Shown: positions 52,591 through 61,060, counted from the stretch's first letter. The stretch is 64,000 bases of DNA from Bacillota bacterium (GCA_023419605.1 JAEZXR010000114.1:1-64000), one strand, 5' to 3'. Notes: generated from the sequence alone by a model not told the origin. A program made the numbers and translations.

Positions 52591-53516
52591 AAAATTTTAA
52601 TTCATTCGGGATGGGTGGGAAATGGTTTAAGGGGAATCTGCATCTGCATTCGACCAATTCGGATGGAAGGCTGTCTCCGGCAGAGGCTGCAACGCGGTAC
52701 AAAGAAAAGGGATGGAACTTTATTGCTTTTACCGAGCATAACCTGTATACCCACAATAAAGAGCTCAATGACGGGAATTTTCTTGTTATGCCAGGTGTTG
52801 AACTGGACGCAGTGAATCCTGATCCCTTCAGAATTTACCATGTTGTAGGCGTGGGTAAGGAGCCAGCAGGTGAGGGGAATGGGTTTGAAGCCGGTCACCG
52901 GTTTGAAAGACCCCGGTGGAAAGGCCTGGAAAGTGCCCAGGCGCTGATCGATACCCTCAAAGTAAAGGAAAATCTGGCAATTTTCTGCCACCCCATCTGG
53001 TCCAGATTGGAGCTGAGCGATTTCATCGGCCTGGATAGCTTTTTTGCCATGGAGATCTATAATTATGGCTGTGAGGTTGAAAATCGCACAGGACTCTGTA
53101 TCGAGTACTGGGACTCTTTGCTGCGGAGGGGAAGAAAAGTATGGGGTGTTGCTACCGACGATGCGCACCATTTGCTGAATGACCGCTGCGGCGGATGGAT
53201 TATGGTGAAATGCCAGGAATTAAACCAGAAGGAAATTGTCAAAGCGCTGCTGGAAGGCAGATTTTATTCTTCAAGCGGGCCGGAGATGTATGAATTCAAG
53301 GTTACGGAGGGTACTGTGCACGTGGAATGCTCCCCTGTGAAAGCAGTTCATTTTGTTGCTTACGAAACTCATGGCTATAGCTGCCTGGCAGAGGGAAATG
53401 AAACGATAACTTCGGCCAGCTACAAATTAAGAGGCAATGAAAAATACATCAGAATTGAATGTGTGGACGACCACGGAAAAACGGCATGGTCAAATCCTGT
53501 ATTCTTACAGGATTGA
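52587..53516 (+). CDS. PHP-domain metal-dependent phosphoesterase, CehA/McbA-like
   Basis: Soluble PHP (polymerase and histidinol phosphatase) domain protein, 309 residues. Metal ligands are visible in GNLHLHSTNSDGRLSP (HxH), AFTEHN, the later CHPIWSR, and GVATDDAHH. A C-terminal beta-rich segment follows. Family members hydrolyse phosphomonoesters or phosphodiesters. Coupled translation with the MFS transporter suggests that the transporter imports a phosphorylated or phosphodiester compound hydrolysed here. The physiological substrate is unknown. Confidence 0.85.
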   Translation: MKNFNSFGMGGKWFKGNLHLHSTNSDGRLSPAEAATRYKEKGWNFIAFTEHNLYTHNKELNDGNFLVMPGVELDAVNPDPFRIYHVVGVGKEPAGEGNGFEAGHRFERPRWKGLESAQALIDTLKVKENLAIFCHPIWSRLELSDFIGLDSFFAMEIYNYGCEVENRTGLCIEYWDSLLRRGRKVWGVATDDAHHLLNDRCGGWIMVKCQELNQKEIVKALLEGRFYSSSGPEMYEFKVTEGTVHVECSPVKAVHFVAYETHGYSCLAEGNETITSASYKLRGNEKYIRIECVDDHGKTAWSNPVFLQD

Positions 53517-53566
53517 TAAATCATCGCAGGTTTTTGAGTGATGGAGGTTTGCGAGGGGTGATGGTT

Positions 53567-54817
53567 ATGAAGATTAAACCGACGATGCGGCAAATGGAGT
53601 TTCAAGAGTGGGAGTTCGGAATATTTCTGCATTTCGGAATCCGTACCTATTATGAAGGGCACCGGGATTGGGATGGAGAGCAAATGCCTGCAGAAGTTTT
53701 CAATCCGGAAAAACTGGATTGCGACCAGTGGATAAAAACGGCGAAAAATGCAGGAATGAATTATTCGGTTTTCGTTGCAAAGCATCATGACGGATTTGCA
53801 AACTGGCCGTCAAAATATACCGACTACTCTGTGGCTTCAACTCCATGGAAAGGTGGCAAAGGGGACGTTGTTCTGGAATACGTCAATGCTTGCAGGAAGT
53901 ATGGCATGCGGACAGGCGTTTATTATTCCCCTGCGGATGCGTCATTGGAGAAAACTGTGAAAAGCGGGAAGGAATATGATGATTATTTTATTGGGCAAAT
54001 AGGAGAATTATTAACGGGCTATGGCAAAATTGATGTCCTTTGGTTTGATGGCTGCGGTTCCGAGGGACACCGGTATGATTGGAAAAGAATTATTGCTGAA
54101 ATCCGCAAAATGCAGCCGGAAATACTTATTTTTAATATGGGAGACCCGGATTTCAGATGGGTGGGAAACGAGGCGGGCATAGCCCCCAGCCCCTGCTGGA
54201 ATGTTGTAGATTCGGTACCCTTTTCCGTATTGACGGATAAAAAGGAGTACCTGGAAGAAGAGGGCTTTTGTTGGCTGCCTGCGGAATGCGATTGCAGGAT
54301 GAGGCTGGAGAATTGGTTTTATAGCGAAAAAGACGAAAATACCGTTAAAAGCCTGGATGAATTAATGGGAATTTACTACTATTCCGTAGGAAGAGGCGCC
54401 AATCTCCTTTTGAATATCGGGCCGGACCGGAGAGGGCTTTTGCCGGAAATTGACACGCAAAGGCTTACAGAGTTCGGGGACGAAATAAAGCGGCGTTTTT
54501 CAAACCCCATAGCGACGCTGAACGATTGTAAGGTGGAAGAGGGAAAATGGAAATACACGCCTTCAGTTCCGGTTCTGCTGGACCATGTGGTAATAAAAGA
54601 GGACCTGGCAAAAGGGGAAAATGTAAAACGCTTTCGAATAACGATAAATCCATATCCCGGCGGGGAGGCAATTGTTGTATATGAGGGTGGAAACATCGGG
54701 CACAAAGCAATTTGCCGGTTTCCCACAGCTAAAGTGACTGGAATTTCGTTTGAGGTTTTGGAGTGGGATGAGTCGCCAAGCATTTGCGGAATGGAATTCT
54801 TTTATACAGGAAAGTAA
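53567..54817 (+). CDS. GH29 alpha-L-fucosidase
   Basis: Family GH29 retaining alpha-L-fucosidase, 416 residues, without a signal peptide, so cytoplasmic. Family marks include FGIFLHFGIRTYYE, VAKHHDGFANWPSKYTDYSV, the nucleophile Asp in IDVLWFDGCGSE, and GRGANLLLNIGPDRRG. ATG at 53567 is spaced eight bases from GAGGGG; ATG at 53561 is too close. It ends the glycan locus. Together with the GH112 phosphorylase it points to fucosylated host-type glycans, or to plant fucosylated structures. Confidence 0.88.
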   Translation: MKIKPTMRQMEFQEWEFGIFLHFGIRTYYEGHRDWDGEQMPAEVFNPEKLDCDQWIKTAKNAGMNYSVFVAKHHDGFANWPSKYTDYSVASTPWKGGKGDVVLEYVNACRKYGMRTGVYYSPADASLEKTVKSGKEYDDYFIGQIGELLTGYGKIDVLWFDGCGSEGHRYDWKRIIAEIRKMQPEILIFNMGDPDFRWVGNEAGIAPSPCWNVVDSVPFSVLTDKKEYLEEEGFCWLPAECDCRMRLENWFYSEKDENTVKSLDELMGIYYYSVGRGANLLLNIGPDRRGLLPEIDTQRLTEFGDEIKRRFSNPIATLNDCKVEEGKWKYTPSVPVLLDHVVIKEDLAKGENVKRFRITINPYPGGEAIVVYEGGNIGHKAICRFPTAKVTGISFEVLEWDESPSICGMEFFYTGK

Positions 54818-54862
54818 ACAATGCAGCAGTTAATGAAAGAGTCCTGCCGGAGGACATCGTTG

Positions 54863-54912
54863 AAAAAAATGAGAGTCGTACCGTTGTACAACGGTACGAC
54901 TCTCATTTTTTA
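54863..54912. terminator. Strong terminator after the fucosidase gene
   Basis: AATGAGAGTCGTACCGTT pairs perfectly with AACGGTACGACTCTCATT around a 4-base loop, with A-run and T-run on either side. Confidence 0.95.
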
Positions 54913-55035
54913 TTCATTCAAACTGATTGGGATATGCAAACATTTTAATCATTAAATACCAAATTTTACAATTCCACTTAAGGAATGAAATGAAAAACTT
55001 AAGAGAGAATAAATACAGGAAATGGAGGAATTTCT

Positions 55036-55242
55036 ATGACAGTGGCATCACAGGTAAAACAAACCCTGGCCAGTATAAAAGGCGCACAGGGCACTTTGCG
55101 GCTATATGCCGCACAGACACAGGACGATGAAACCCGATCGGTTTACAACAACGCACTGGAGACAACCCAGGAGATAGTAAACGATCTGGAAAAAAGGCTG
55201 CGGGTATTGGAACATCAGGAACCACAATATAAAGGAAATTAA
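55036..55242 (+). CDS. DUF1657 small protein
   Basis: A 68-residue helical protein (MTVASQVKQTLASIKGAQGT, ending EHQEPQYKGN), very similar to the 68-residue protein at the far end of this operon. DUF1657 proteins accompany spoVA2-type operons in spore formers; their role is unknown, though such operons are linked to spore properties. GGAGG sits before the ATG. A possible sigma-G-like promoter (GAATG near 54983, GAATAAA near 55007) is seen, but the match is weak. First gene of the spoVA-type operon. Confidence 0.85.
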   Translation: MTVASQVKQTLASIKGAQGTLRLYAAQTQDDETRSVYNNALETTQEIVNDLEKRLRVLEHQEPQYKGN

Positions 55243-55256
55243 ATGAGGGTATAAAA

Positions 55257-56117
55257 ATGCAGGCATGGATACAAATAGTACTTAGGACAGTTTCATTATT
55301 TTTTTTAACCCTGGTTCTCACAAGGCTTATGGGGAAAAGAAGCTTAACCCGGATGAACCCTTTCCGTTTTGTGACCTACATTGTAATTGCGATACTGGCT
55401 GCCTTGCTCTCCGTGAATATTATTACAAACCTTGCCTTTGGATTGATAGCTCTTGGAATCTGGGGATTGTTCCCCATTGTCCTGGATTATTTGTCGGTAA
55501 AAAGCAAATGGCTTCATGATCTGATCAACGGAAAGGAAGCCGTATTGATAAAACACGGAAAAATCATGGAAGATAAGCTCATGCAGGCAAGACTCACAGG
55601 AGAAGAACTTTTGCGGGAACTCCGGTCCAAAAATGCTTATAACCTGGCGGATGTGGAATTTGCGGTAATGGAAACTACCGGCGATGTAAATGTGTTTCTA
55701 AAATCCGATAAAAAACCCGTAACTCCTCATGATATGGGAACAATGGTTGCGCCACAGACGGAACCGCAGACTGTGATCCTGGATGGAAACATTCTAAATG
55801 AACCCTTGGCCTCTTTGGGGCTTAATAAGGAGTGGCTCGGAGTACAACTGGAAACCATGGGTGTATCTTTGGATAATGTTTTTATCGGACAGGTGGATAC
55901 CTCCGGAGACCTCCATTTGGATCTCTTCGATGATTCTGTAGCGCTTCCGGAGCCGAAGGTAAAGGAAATGCTGTATGCAACTCTTGAAAAAAGCCAGGCA
56001 AGCCTTACGAATTTTGCCCTGGAGACAAAGGATAAAAACGCAAAGGAAATGTACAGTACAAATGCCAGGAGGTTAAAACATCTACTGAAAGAACTGGAAC
56101 CCTACTTATTGCGATAG
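55257..56117 (+). CDS. YetF/DUF421 membrane protein with C-terminal DUF1657-like tail
   Basis: Protein of 286 residues with three N-terminal hydrophobic segments (RTVSLFFLTLVLTRLMGKR, IVIAILAALLSVNII, GLIALGIWGLFPIVLDY) and a cytoplasmic DUF421 domain containing RLTGEELLRELRSKNAYNL and the paired EFAVMETTG. The last ~50 residues (ATLEKSQASLTNFALETKDK) resemble the flanking DUF1657 proteins, so the two are fused here. YetF-like proteins are regular members of spoVA2mob-type operons and have been proposed to act in the spore membrane. It starts 14 bases after the DUF1657 gene. Confidence 0.85.
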   Translation: MQAWIQIVLRTVSLFFLTLVLTRLMGKRSLTRMNPFRFVTYIVIAILAALLSVNIITNLAFGLIALGIWGLFPIVLDYLSVKSKWLHDLINGKEAVLIKHGKIMEDKLMQARLTGEELLRELRSKNAYNLADVEFAVMETTGDVNVFLKSDKKPVTPHDMGTMVAPQTEPQTVILDGNILNEPLASLGLNKEWLGVQLETMGVSLDNVFIGQVDTSGDLHLDLFDDSVALPEPKVKEMLYATLEKSQASLTNFALETKDKNAKEMYSTNARRLKHLLKELEPYLLR

Positions 56118-56129
56118 AAGGTGATATTA

Positions 56130-56609
56130 ATGTCAAGCAAAAAAAGAAAAAAACTAACGCCTACACAGCAGCAGTACCAGGATTTTGCAAAGGCAAGAGA
56201 ACCGAAAACTCCCATATTGAGAAACTGTATCCGGGCATTTATCGTGGGAGGCATTGTTTGCACCATAGGACAGGTATTGAATTGGATCTTTATGACCTAT
56301 TTCCATTTTGATGAAAAGACGGCCGGGAATCCAACCGTTGCGGTTTTAATCTTTCTGTCCGCTTTATTTACCGGTCTGGGCTTCTATGACCATATCGCCC
56401 AATGGGCCGGGGCGGGAACGGCCGTACCGGTTACAGGGTTCGCCAATACCATTGCTTCTGCTGCCATAGAACATAAAAGTGAAGGCTTTGTGCTGGGGGT
56501 AGGAGGAAATATGTTCAAAATTGCGGGACCTGTGATTGTATTCGGTGTTTTCTCTGCTTTTGTCGTTGCAATTATCAGTGTCACAATAAAAATGCTGGGT
56601 GGGATGTAA
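56130..56609 (+). CDS. spoVAC: Stage V sporulation protein AC
   Basis: Membrane protein of 159 residues. SpoVAC is an inner spore membrane channel component for Ca-dipicolinate movement. After a Lys-rich start come hydrophobic segments with family blocks NCIRAFIVGGIVCTIGQVL, GFYDHIAQWAGAGTAVPVTG, FANTIASAAIEHKSEG, and VLGVGGNMFKIAGPVIVFG. ATG at 56130 follows AGAAGGTGATATTA; GTG at 56121 lies inside that site. The stop abuts the SpoVAD start. Confidence 0.93.
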   Translation: MSSKKRKKLTPTQQQYQDFAKAREPKTPILRNCIRAFIVGGIVCTIGQVLNWIFMTYFHFDEKTAGNPTVAVLIFLSALFTGLGFYDHIAQWAGAGTAVPVTGFANTIASAAIEHKSEGFVLGVGGNMFKIAGPVIVFGVFSAFVVAIISVTIKMLGGM

Positions 56610-57632
56610 ATGATAAAAGGTCATCAAACGTGGGTTTTTGAGTCAAAACCTGTAATTATCGGTTCTGCCGCCATCGGAGGGCCTTTTGAAGCACAAGGAG
56701 CATTGGCGAAGGATTTTGATTTGCTTCATGATGATCTATGGTTAGGACAGGACAGCTATGAAAAAGCTGAAAAAAAGTTTTTGGAACACGCTTGCGAAAC
56801 GGCAATCAAAAAAGCCGGATTAAAAAAAGAGGATGTCCAGTTTTTCTTAAGTGGGGATTTGATCAATCAAATCGTCCCCAGCAGCTTTACGGCTAGAACG
56901 TTGGGAGTTCCCTTTTTAGGTATTTACGGTGCCTGCTCCAGTTCCATGGAGGGACTGTCCATCGCTTCTCTTATTGTAGACAGTAAGTTTGCAAAAAATG
57001 CACTTGTCGGTACGTCGAGCCATAATGCAGCCTCGGAAAAACAATACAGATATCCGACGGAGTATGGAGCACAGAAGCCACCAACGGCACAGTGGACAGT
57101 GACAGGTGCGGGAGCGGCGGTAGTAGCACAGCAGGGAGAAGGTCCGAGAGTTATGGCGTCTACCATTGGACGGGTGGTGGATATGGGGATTTCCGATCCC
57201 TTTAATATGGGAGCTGCCATGGCTCCGGCAGCAGTGGATACCATAGAGGCCCATTTCAGGGATTTGAAGATAAATCCGTCCCATTATGACCTCATAGCAA
57301 CCGGCGACTTGGGAAGAGTCGGACACCGGATTGCCGGGGACCTTTTGACAAAACACGGGATCGATATACCGGTAGAAAAATTCACGGATTGCGGTATTTT
57401 AATGTACAGGGAGGACCAGCCGGTTTTTTCAGGTGGAAGCGGTTGTGCTTGTGCTGCTACAACTACCTATGGGCACTTTTTAAACCGCATGCGAAGGGGC
57501 GAACTGAAAAGGATTTTGGTGGTGGCCACAGGTGCTTTGTTGTCTCCCATGTCCTACCAGCAAAAGGAAACAATTCCCTGTGTGGCTCATGCGGTGTCTA
57601 TCGAGATGTATCCTCCGCAGGCCGACAAATAA
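56610..57632 (+). CDS. spoVAD: Stage V sporulation protein AD
   Basis: Soluble thiolase-fold protein of 340 residues that binds dipicolinic acid in the SpoVA complex. Signatures are IVPSSFTARTLGVPFLGIYG, the thiolase-like cysteine region ACSSSMEGL, VGTSSHNAASEKQYRYPTEYG and GSGCACAATTTYGHFL. It follows SpoVAC with no gap, the usual order. Full length. Confidence 0.95.
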   Translation: MIKGHQTWVFESKPVIIGSAAIGGPFEAQGALAKDFDLLHDDLWLGQDSYEKAEKKFLEHACETAIKKAGLKKEDVQFFLSGDLINQIVPSSFTARTLGVPFLGIYGACSSSMEGLSIASLIVDSKFAKNALVGTSSHNAASEKQYRYPTEYGAQKPPTAQWTVTGAGAAVVAQQGEGPRVMASTIGRVVDMGISDPFNMGAAMAPAAVDTIEAHFRDLKINPSHYDLIATGDLGRVGHRIAGDLLTKHGIDIPVEKFTDCGILMYREDQPVFSGGSGCACAATTTYGHFLNRMRRGELKRILVVATGALLSPMSYQQKETIPCVAHAVSIEMYPPQADK

Positions 57633-57726
57633 ACAGGGAAGCGGAGTATGAACCGCGCTGCTGCGGGCACAGAAAGATCAAGGGAAAATGAGGACCCGTG
57701 CGCGGTATAAAAGGAGATGCAATAGT

Positions 57727-58080
57727 TTGGATAAGTTTATTTGGGCTTTTATAATTGGCGGAATCATATGTGTGATCGGGCAGCTTTTGATGGATGGGCT
57801 AAAGCTGACCCCTGCCCATACAATGTGTACGCTAGTGGTAGCCGGAGCGGTCCTGGGAGGCTTCGGGCTATATGACCGCCTGGTGAAATTTGCTGGAGCT
57901 GGAGCTTCCGTTCCCATCAGCAGTTTCGGTAACCAGTTGGTAAAAGGTGCATTACAGGAAGCGGAGCAGTATGGAATCATAGGGGTATTGACGGGAATCT
58001 TCGAGATAACCAGCGCAGGTATTTCAGCGGCCGTTATATTTGGATTTTTATCTGCCCTGATATTCCGGTCCAAAGGATAA
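57727..58080 (+). CDS. spoVAE: Stage V sporulation protein AE (AEb type)
   Basis: Membrane protein of 117 residues, the SpoVAEb length. Family blocks are FIWAFIIGGIICVIGQLLMD, GGFGLYDRLVKFAGAGASVP, and ISSFGNQLVKGALQEAE. TTG at 57727 is the likely start, since AAGGAGATG lies ten bases before; the ATG at 57688 would add 13 unaligned basic residues. Completes the AC-AD-AE core of the dipicolinate channel. Confidence 0.9.
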   Translation: MDKFIWAFIIGGIICVIGQLLMDGLKLTPAHTMCTLVVAGAVLGGFGLYDRLVKFAGAGASVPISSFGNQLVKGALQEAEQYGIIGVLTGIFEITSAGISAAVIFGFLSALIFRSKG

Positions 58081-58135
58081 AAAGCCGCCCGGACTTTAAG
58101 AATGAATAGTATTACTGGAAGGGAGGTGAATCTAT

Positions 58136-58342
58136 ATGACAGTAGCAATTCAAATGCAAAAGGCAATAGCAACAGTACAAAGTGCTGCTGCTACTCTTAA
58201 AACATTTGCTCTCGAAACGCAGGACACGGAAGCGAAGAATACATTCGAGCAGTTGGCTCAGACCTTTGACGATGCATTAAAAACATTGGAAGGTCGGCAA
58301 AGTTATATTGAGGAGCAGGAACCACAATATAAACAGCAGTAG
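58136..58342 (+). CDS. DUF1657 small protein, second copy
   Basis: A 68-residue helical protein (MTVAIQMQKAIATVQSAAAT, ending EEQEPQYKQQ), a paralogue of the first gene in the operon. GGGAGGTG precedes the ATG. Last gene before a bidirectional terminator. Function unknown; its co-occurrence with SpoVA2-type genes is a recurring pattern in spore formers. Confidence 0.85.
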   Translation: MTVAIQMQKAIATVQSAAATLKTFALETQDTEAKNTFEQLAQTFDDALKTLEGRQSYIEEQEPQYKQQ

Positions 58343-58348
58343 TTTTAG

Positions 58349-58384
58349 GAAAAAGCTGAAAATTTTGAATTTTCAGCTTTTTTA
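58349..58384. terminator. Bidirectional terminator between convergent operons
   Basis: AAAAAGCTGAAAATT pairs with AATTTTCAGCTTTTT, with T-run on the plus and A-run on the minus side. It serves the spoVA operon and the minus-strand HgdB-like pair. Confidence 0.9.
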
Positions 58385-58390
58385 CCTTAT

Positions 58391-59512
58391 CTACGCTTCA
58401 TTAGCAATCCCGGGCCCTATGGTTGGCTTTGTTAACTCCCGCTTTCTTGCAAGCATGTCAACAAATGCTTCAATTCTTGTCAAATAGCCAGCGTCACCTG
58501 TCATTTCATCGATAATAAGGGTCATAATAGGAATGTTGTACTTTTCCTGAATTTCGCTAAAGGTACACTGTGCGATAATCTCGGGCATGCAGGTGAAGGG
58601 ATATATGTGAATAACACCGTCAAACCTCTTCCTACCGCTCACGATAGCATTTCCTATAGTTTCAAGCCCATGCCCTCCAATATCATCGGTTTTCATAAAT
58701 TCTTTCCCTGCCTCGTGGGGTGTGTTTTTTGATTTTATGGGTATGAGTTTCTTGATAAAATGCTCCATGATCCAGTTGGCGATACTTAGCTTGTTATGAA
58801 CCTCAATTCCCATGTTGCCTAACTTTTTTTCTATATCTAAGTTTACATAAGATTCGGTGGCTGCGTACATTTCGCCGACAATCGCTATTTTCAACGGTTT
58901 AAATTTCTTGTCGACTTTAGTGCGATTTAGCCTGTTTTTCGTTAGTCGTATGGCTTGCTTTAATCCTCTATAGTCTTTCACGGTTCGAACCCTGTTCTGA
59001 AATTCCCGCATTATAGTATCGGTACAGCCTTTGTTCAGTTCTCTGCACCGGACGTAGCAGGCATGTTTGTATAGCTTATCGACTGTAAAGACCGTTCGAA
59101 TTGCGTATAGTACCCCTTTAAGTTTTTTTGAAACAGATACTCCATTTGTCATGGGTTTGAGTTTTTCCATTACCTCTTTAACGGTCATATTGCTCAAATC
59201 GATGCATATGAATTCCGCTTTATACCCTATGCTTTTAATGATTTCGTCATGCAAATCGCCGTAATAACCCAGTCTGCACTGGCCGCAGCCTCCACCGAAA
59301 AAAATGGTATCCGCTCCATTTTCGACACAGTGTAGAAAATCACCCAAAAGGGTTTTGAAGGGCAGGCAAATAAACTCAGGGGAGTGTTTTATTCCGTATT
59401 CCAGTGTTTTCTTATTGCAGCCGGCAGGCAGTACGTAGTCTATTTCCATGGTATCAAATAAAACTTTAAGGGGCATATACATATTCCCCATATGTGGAAA
59501 TGCAACTTTCAT
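58391..59512 (-). CDS. HgdB-family / acyl-CoA dehydratase activase-related Fe-S protein (COG3581-like)
   Basis: Soluble protein of 373 residues related to 2-hydroxyacyl-CoA dehydratase components and activase-associated proteins. Likely cluster cysteines are in FICLPFK, GGGCGQCRLGYYGD, CYVRCRELNKGC, and FTCMPEI. Strand-helix patterns end with MTLIIDEMTGDAGYLTRIEA. It lies seven bases after the next gene upstream, so the two are co-transcribed and probably form a heteromer. No ATP-dependent activase gene is in the window. The precise reaction is unknown; a role in a low-potential ATP-driven reduction is inferred from the family. Confidence 0.75.
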   Translation of the reverse strand: MKVAFPHMGNMYMPLKVLFDTMEIDYVLPAGCNKKTLEYGIKHSPEFICLPFKTLLGDFLHCVENGADTIFFGGGCGQCRLGYYGDLHDEIIKSIGYKAEFICIDLSNMTVKEVMEKLKPMTNGVSVSKKLKGVLYAIRTVFTVDKLYKHACYVRCRELNKGCTDTIMREFQNRVRTVKDYRGLKQAIRLTKNRLNRTKVDKKFKPLKIAIVGEMYAATESYVNLDIEKKLGNMGIEVHNKLSIANWIMEHFIKKLIPIKSKNTPHEAGKEFMKTDDIGGHGLETIGNAIVSGRKRFDGVIHIYPFTCMPEIIAQCTFSEIQEKYNIPIMTLIIDEMTGDAGYLTRIEAFVDMLARKRELTKPTIGPGIANEA

Positions 59513-59519
59513 TCTTTTA

Positions 59520-60641
59520 TCACCCTATCATATCCAAAAATGCTTCTATTCTTGTATCGAACCCGGCTTCTCCCGTATGTTCGTCAACAGTAAGCTTTAA
59601 AAACGGAACTTGGTAATGGGATTTAAACCGTCTTTCGATGAACTCGATAACAATGGAATCAACACCGCATGCAAAAGGGGTTAAGTAAATGATTCCGTTC
59701 ACGTTTTTGTCCTGCGCAAATGTAAAGGCACTTCCAAGGTTATCAAATCCCACATCCCAGAAAACCTTGCCCTGAAATGGATAGGCATTGCACCTTTTTA
59801 CTTCGCTGTCAAGGCTTAGGGGAGTATATACATCGATGTTTCTGTTTTGAAGCTTTTTTATAAGCTTCATACTTAAATAACAGTCGTATATCATGTACGG
59901 ATGGCCTATTACCGAAACTGTCAACTTATCCGGCATAGTAACCGGATGGAATCCATTGCTTCGTAACTGTTCTTGCCTGCTATGATTAAAAACGTCTACT
60001 GCTTTTTTAAAAGCCTCTACAACATCGTCATGTTTTGCGTTTATAGCTTTTCCGATCTCCCGCAGGCTTTCCTGTGTCTGCTTAATGTCTTTATCCATAT
60101 GAAGTCTGACTTCCAGGACATTTATGCCTCTTTTTAGGTTTAAAAAAGCCATATCCGGCAGCCCGCAGAATTTTGGGCAGCTGTATTCGTTCTTAGCGAC
60201 ACTTGTATAACGGGGAATAAATATATAGTCTACCTTGCCCATCAGGCTGTATACATGTCCGTGAAAGACCTTCACAGGCAGGCAGGTTTCGTTGCTGCAA
60301 TGCTTTATGCCATAATCCAGTATTTCCTTGTTGGTATCCTCTGAAACGATTACACTGCACCCGAGATATGTAAAGAAATTTTCCCAAAGCACGCTGTGTT
60401 CGTAATAGAATAAGCCTTTGGGAAGTCCTATGGTTGGTTTGCTTTTACTTTCATAGTTATGCTTTTTACGTATCACTTTATTTATGGAGTGGGTGAGTCT
60501 TTCCGGCAGGACCGTCATTCCATTACGCAGGGTTTGGGCACCTGTCCTTGCATAGAGTTTTTCAAAAACACTTTCATTTTTGACAGTCTCCATCGAATAT
60601 GCACTTTCTTCCAAAGGTTTTTGTCTCCCTTCTTTTTCCAT
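59520..60641 (-). CDS. DUF2229/HgdB-like acyl-CoA dehydratase activase-related protein
   Basis: Protein of 373 residues, partner of the downstream gene. After a ~60-residue polar N-terminus it follows the activase-related pattern: TIGLPKGLFYYEHSVLWENF, CSNETCLPVKVFHGH, SCPKFCGLPDM, IYLTPFACGVDSIVIE and TVDEHTGEAGFDTRIEAFLD. The paired C-terminal motifs (DExTGdAG-TRIEAF) are shared with the neighbour, indicating ancient duplication. In larger genomes these regions are often parts of one long polypeptide with an ASKHA activase; here they are separate. Function unassigned. Confidence 0.75.
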   Translation of the reverse strand: MEKEGRQKPLEESAYSMETVKNESVFEKLYARTGAQTLRNGMTVLPERLTHSINKVIRKKHNYESKSKPTIGLPKGLFYYEHSVLWENFFTYLGCSVIVSEDTNKEILDYGIKHCSNETCLPVKVFHGHVYSLMGKVDYIFIPRYTSVAKNEYSCPKFCGLPDMAFLNLKRGINVLEVRLHMDKDIKQTQESLREIGKAINAKHDDVVEAFKKAVDVFNHSRQEQLRSNGFHPVTMPDKLTVSVIGHPYMIYDCYLSMKLIKKLQNRNIDVYTPLSLDSEVKRCNAYPFQGKVFWDVGFDNLGSAFTFAQDKNVNGIIYLTPFACGVDSIVIEFIERRFKSHYQVPFLKLTVDEHTGEAGFDTRIEAFLDMIG

Positions 60642-60774
60642 TTGATATTCAGAAAGTAGTATTGACTTTGTATTTTCAAATTATACTCTACAGGATAAAG
60701 TAAAAGGAAAACCTCTTGCTTTCAGACTGTGGTAAGAGGGATAGTAAAGAGCTGCTGCATAAATAACGGATATA

Positions 60775-61000
60775 GGTACTATAACCGGGAAAACACCCTG
60801 TGAATAAGGGAAATAATATATATACCCGGTGAAACTCCAGTGCATCTTTTTTTCGGGTGGGAAAGCAGGGAACTGTTACCAGGGTTTTGCAGCAGTAGCA
60901 ATCGCAGCAGCCTTTGAAAGTGGTTCCGATGGAGGGGAGTAGCGAGTTTTACCGACAAAGGGGCTGCCAGGTATTAACAGGAGAGTCCTCGCCCCACACT
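60775..61000 (+). ncRNA. Structured non-coding region, riboswitch-like boxes
   Basis: The space between divergent genes contains nested stems: ACCGGG/CCCGGT enclosing CCCT/AGGG, and GGGG...GCGAG with CTCGCCCC. Short boxes occur in the order seen in cobalamin riboswitches (GGTAC, AATAAGGGAA, GGTGAAACTCC, AACTGTTACCAGGG), but spacings are loose and the 3' B12-box is not convincing. Parts also recall the c-di-AMP (ydaO) switch, whose 3' core is absent. A good promoter lies downstream of it, so it may not lead the plus-strand gene. Assignment is open. Confidence 0.25.
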
Positions 61001-61032
61001 GTAAAAATTATGCAAAAGTTTCGTTAAAATTA

Positions 61033-61060
61033 TTGTTTCCCGCTATAGATTTGATATAAT
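61033..61060 (+). promoter_or_regulatory. SigA-type promoter of the LysM-phosphoesterase gene
   Basis: TTGTTT, 16 bases, then TATAAT (61055-61060), 40 bases before the start codon. Confidence 0.65.

Noticed and set aside
60775..61000. c-di-AMP (ydaO) riboswitch for the LysM gene
   Set aside because: Only the GTGAATAAGGG part is reminiscent; the conserved CAGCTAAC 3' core is absent and a promoter lies downstream. Kept only as an unassigned structured region.
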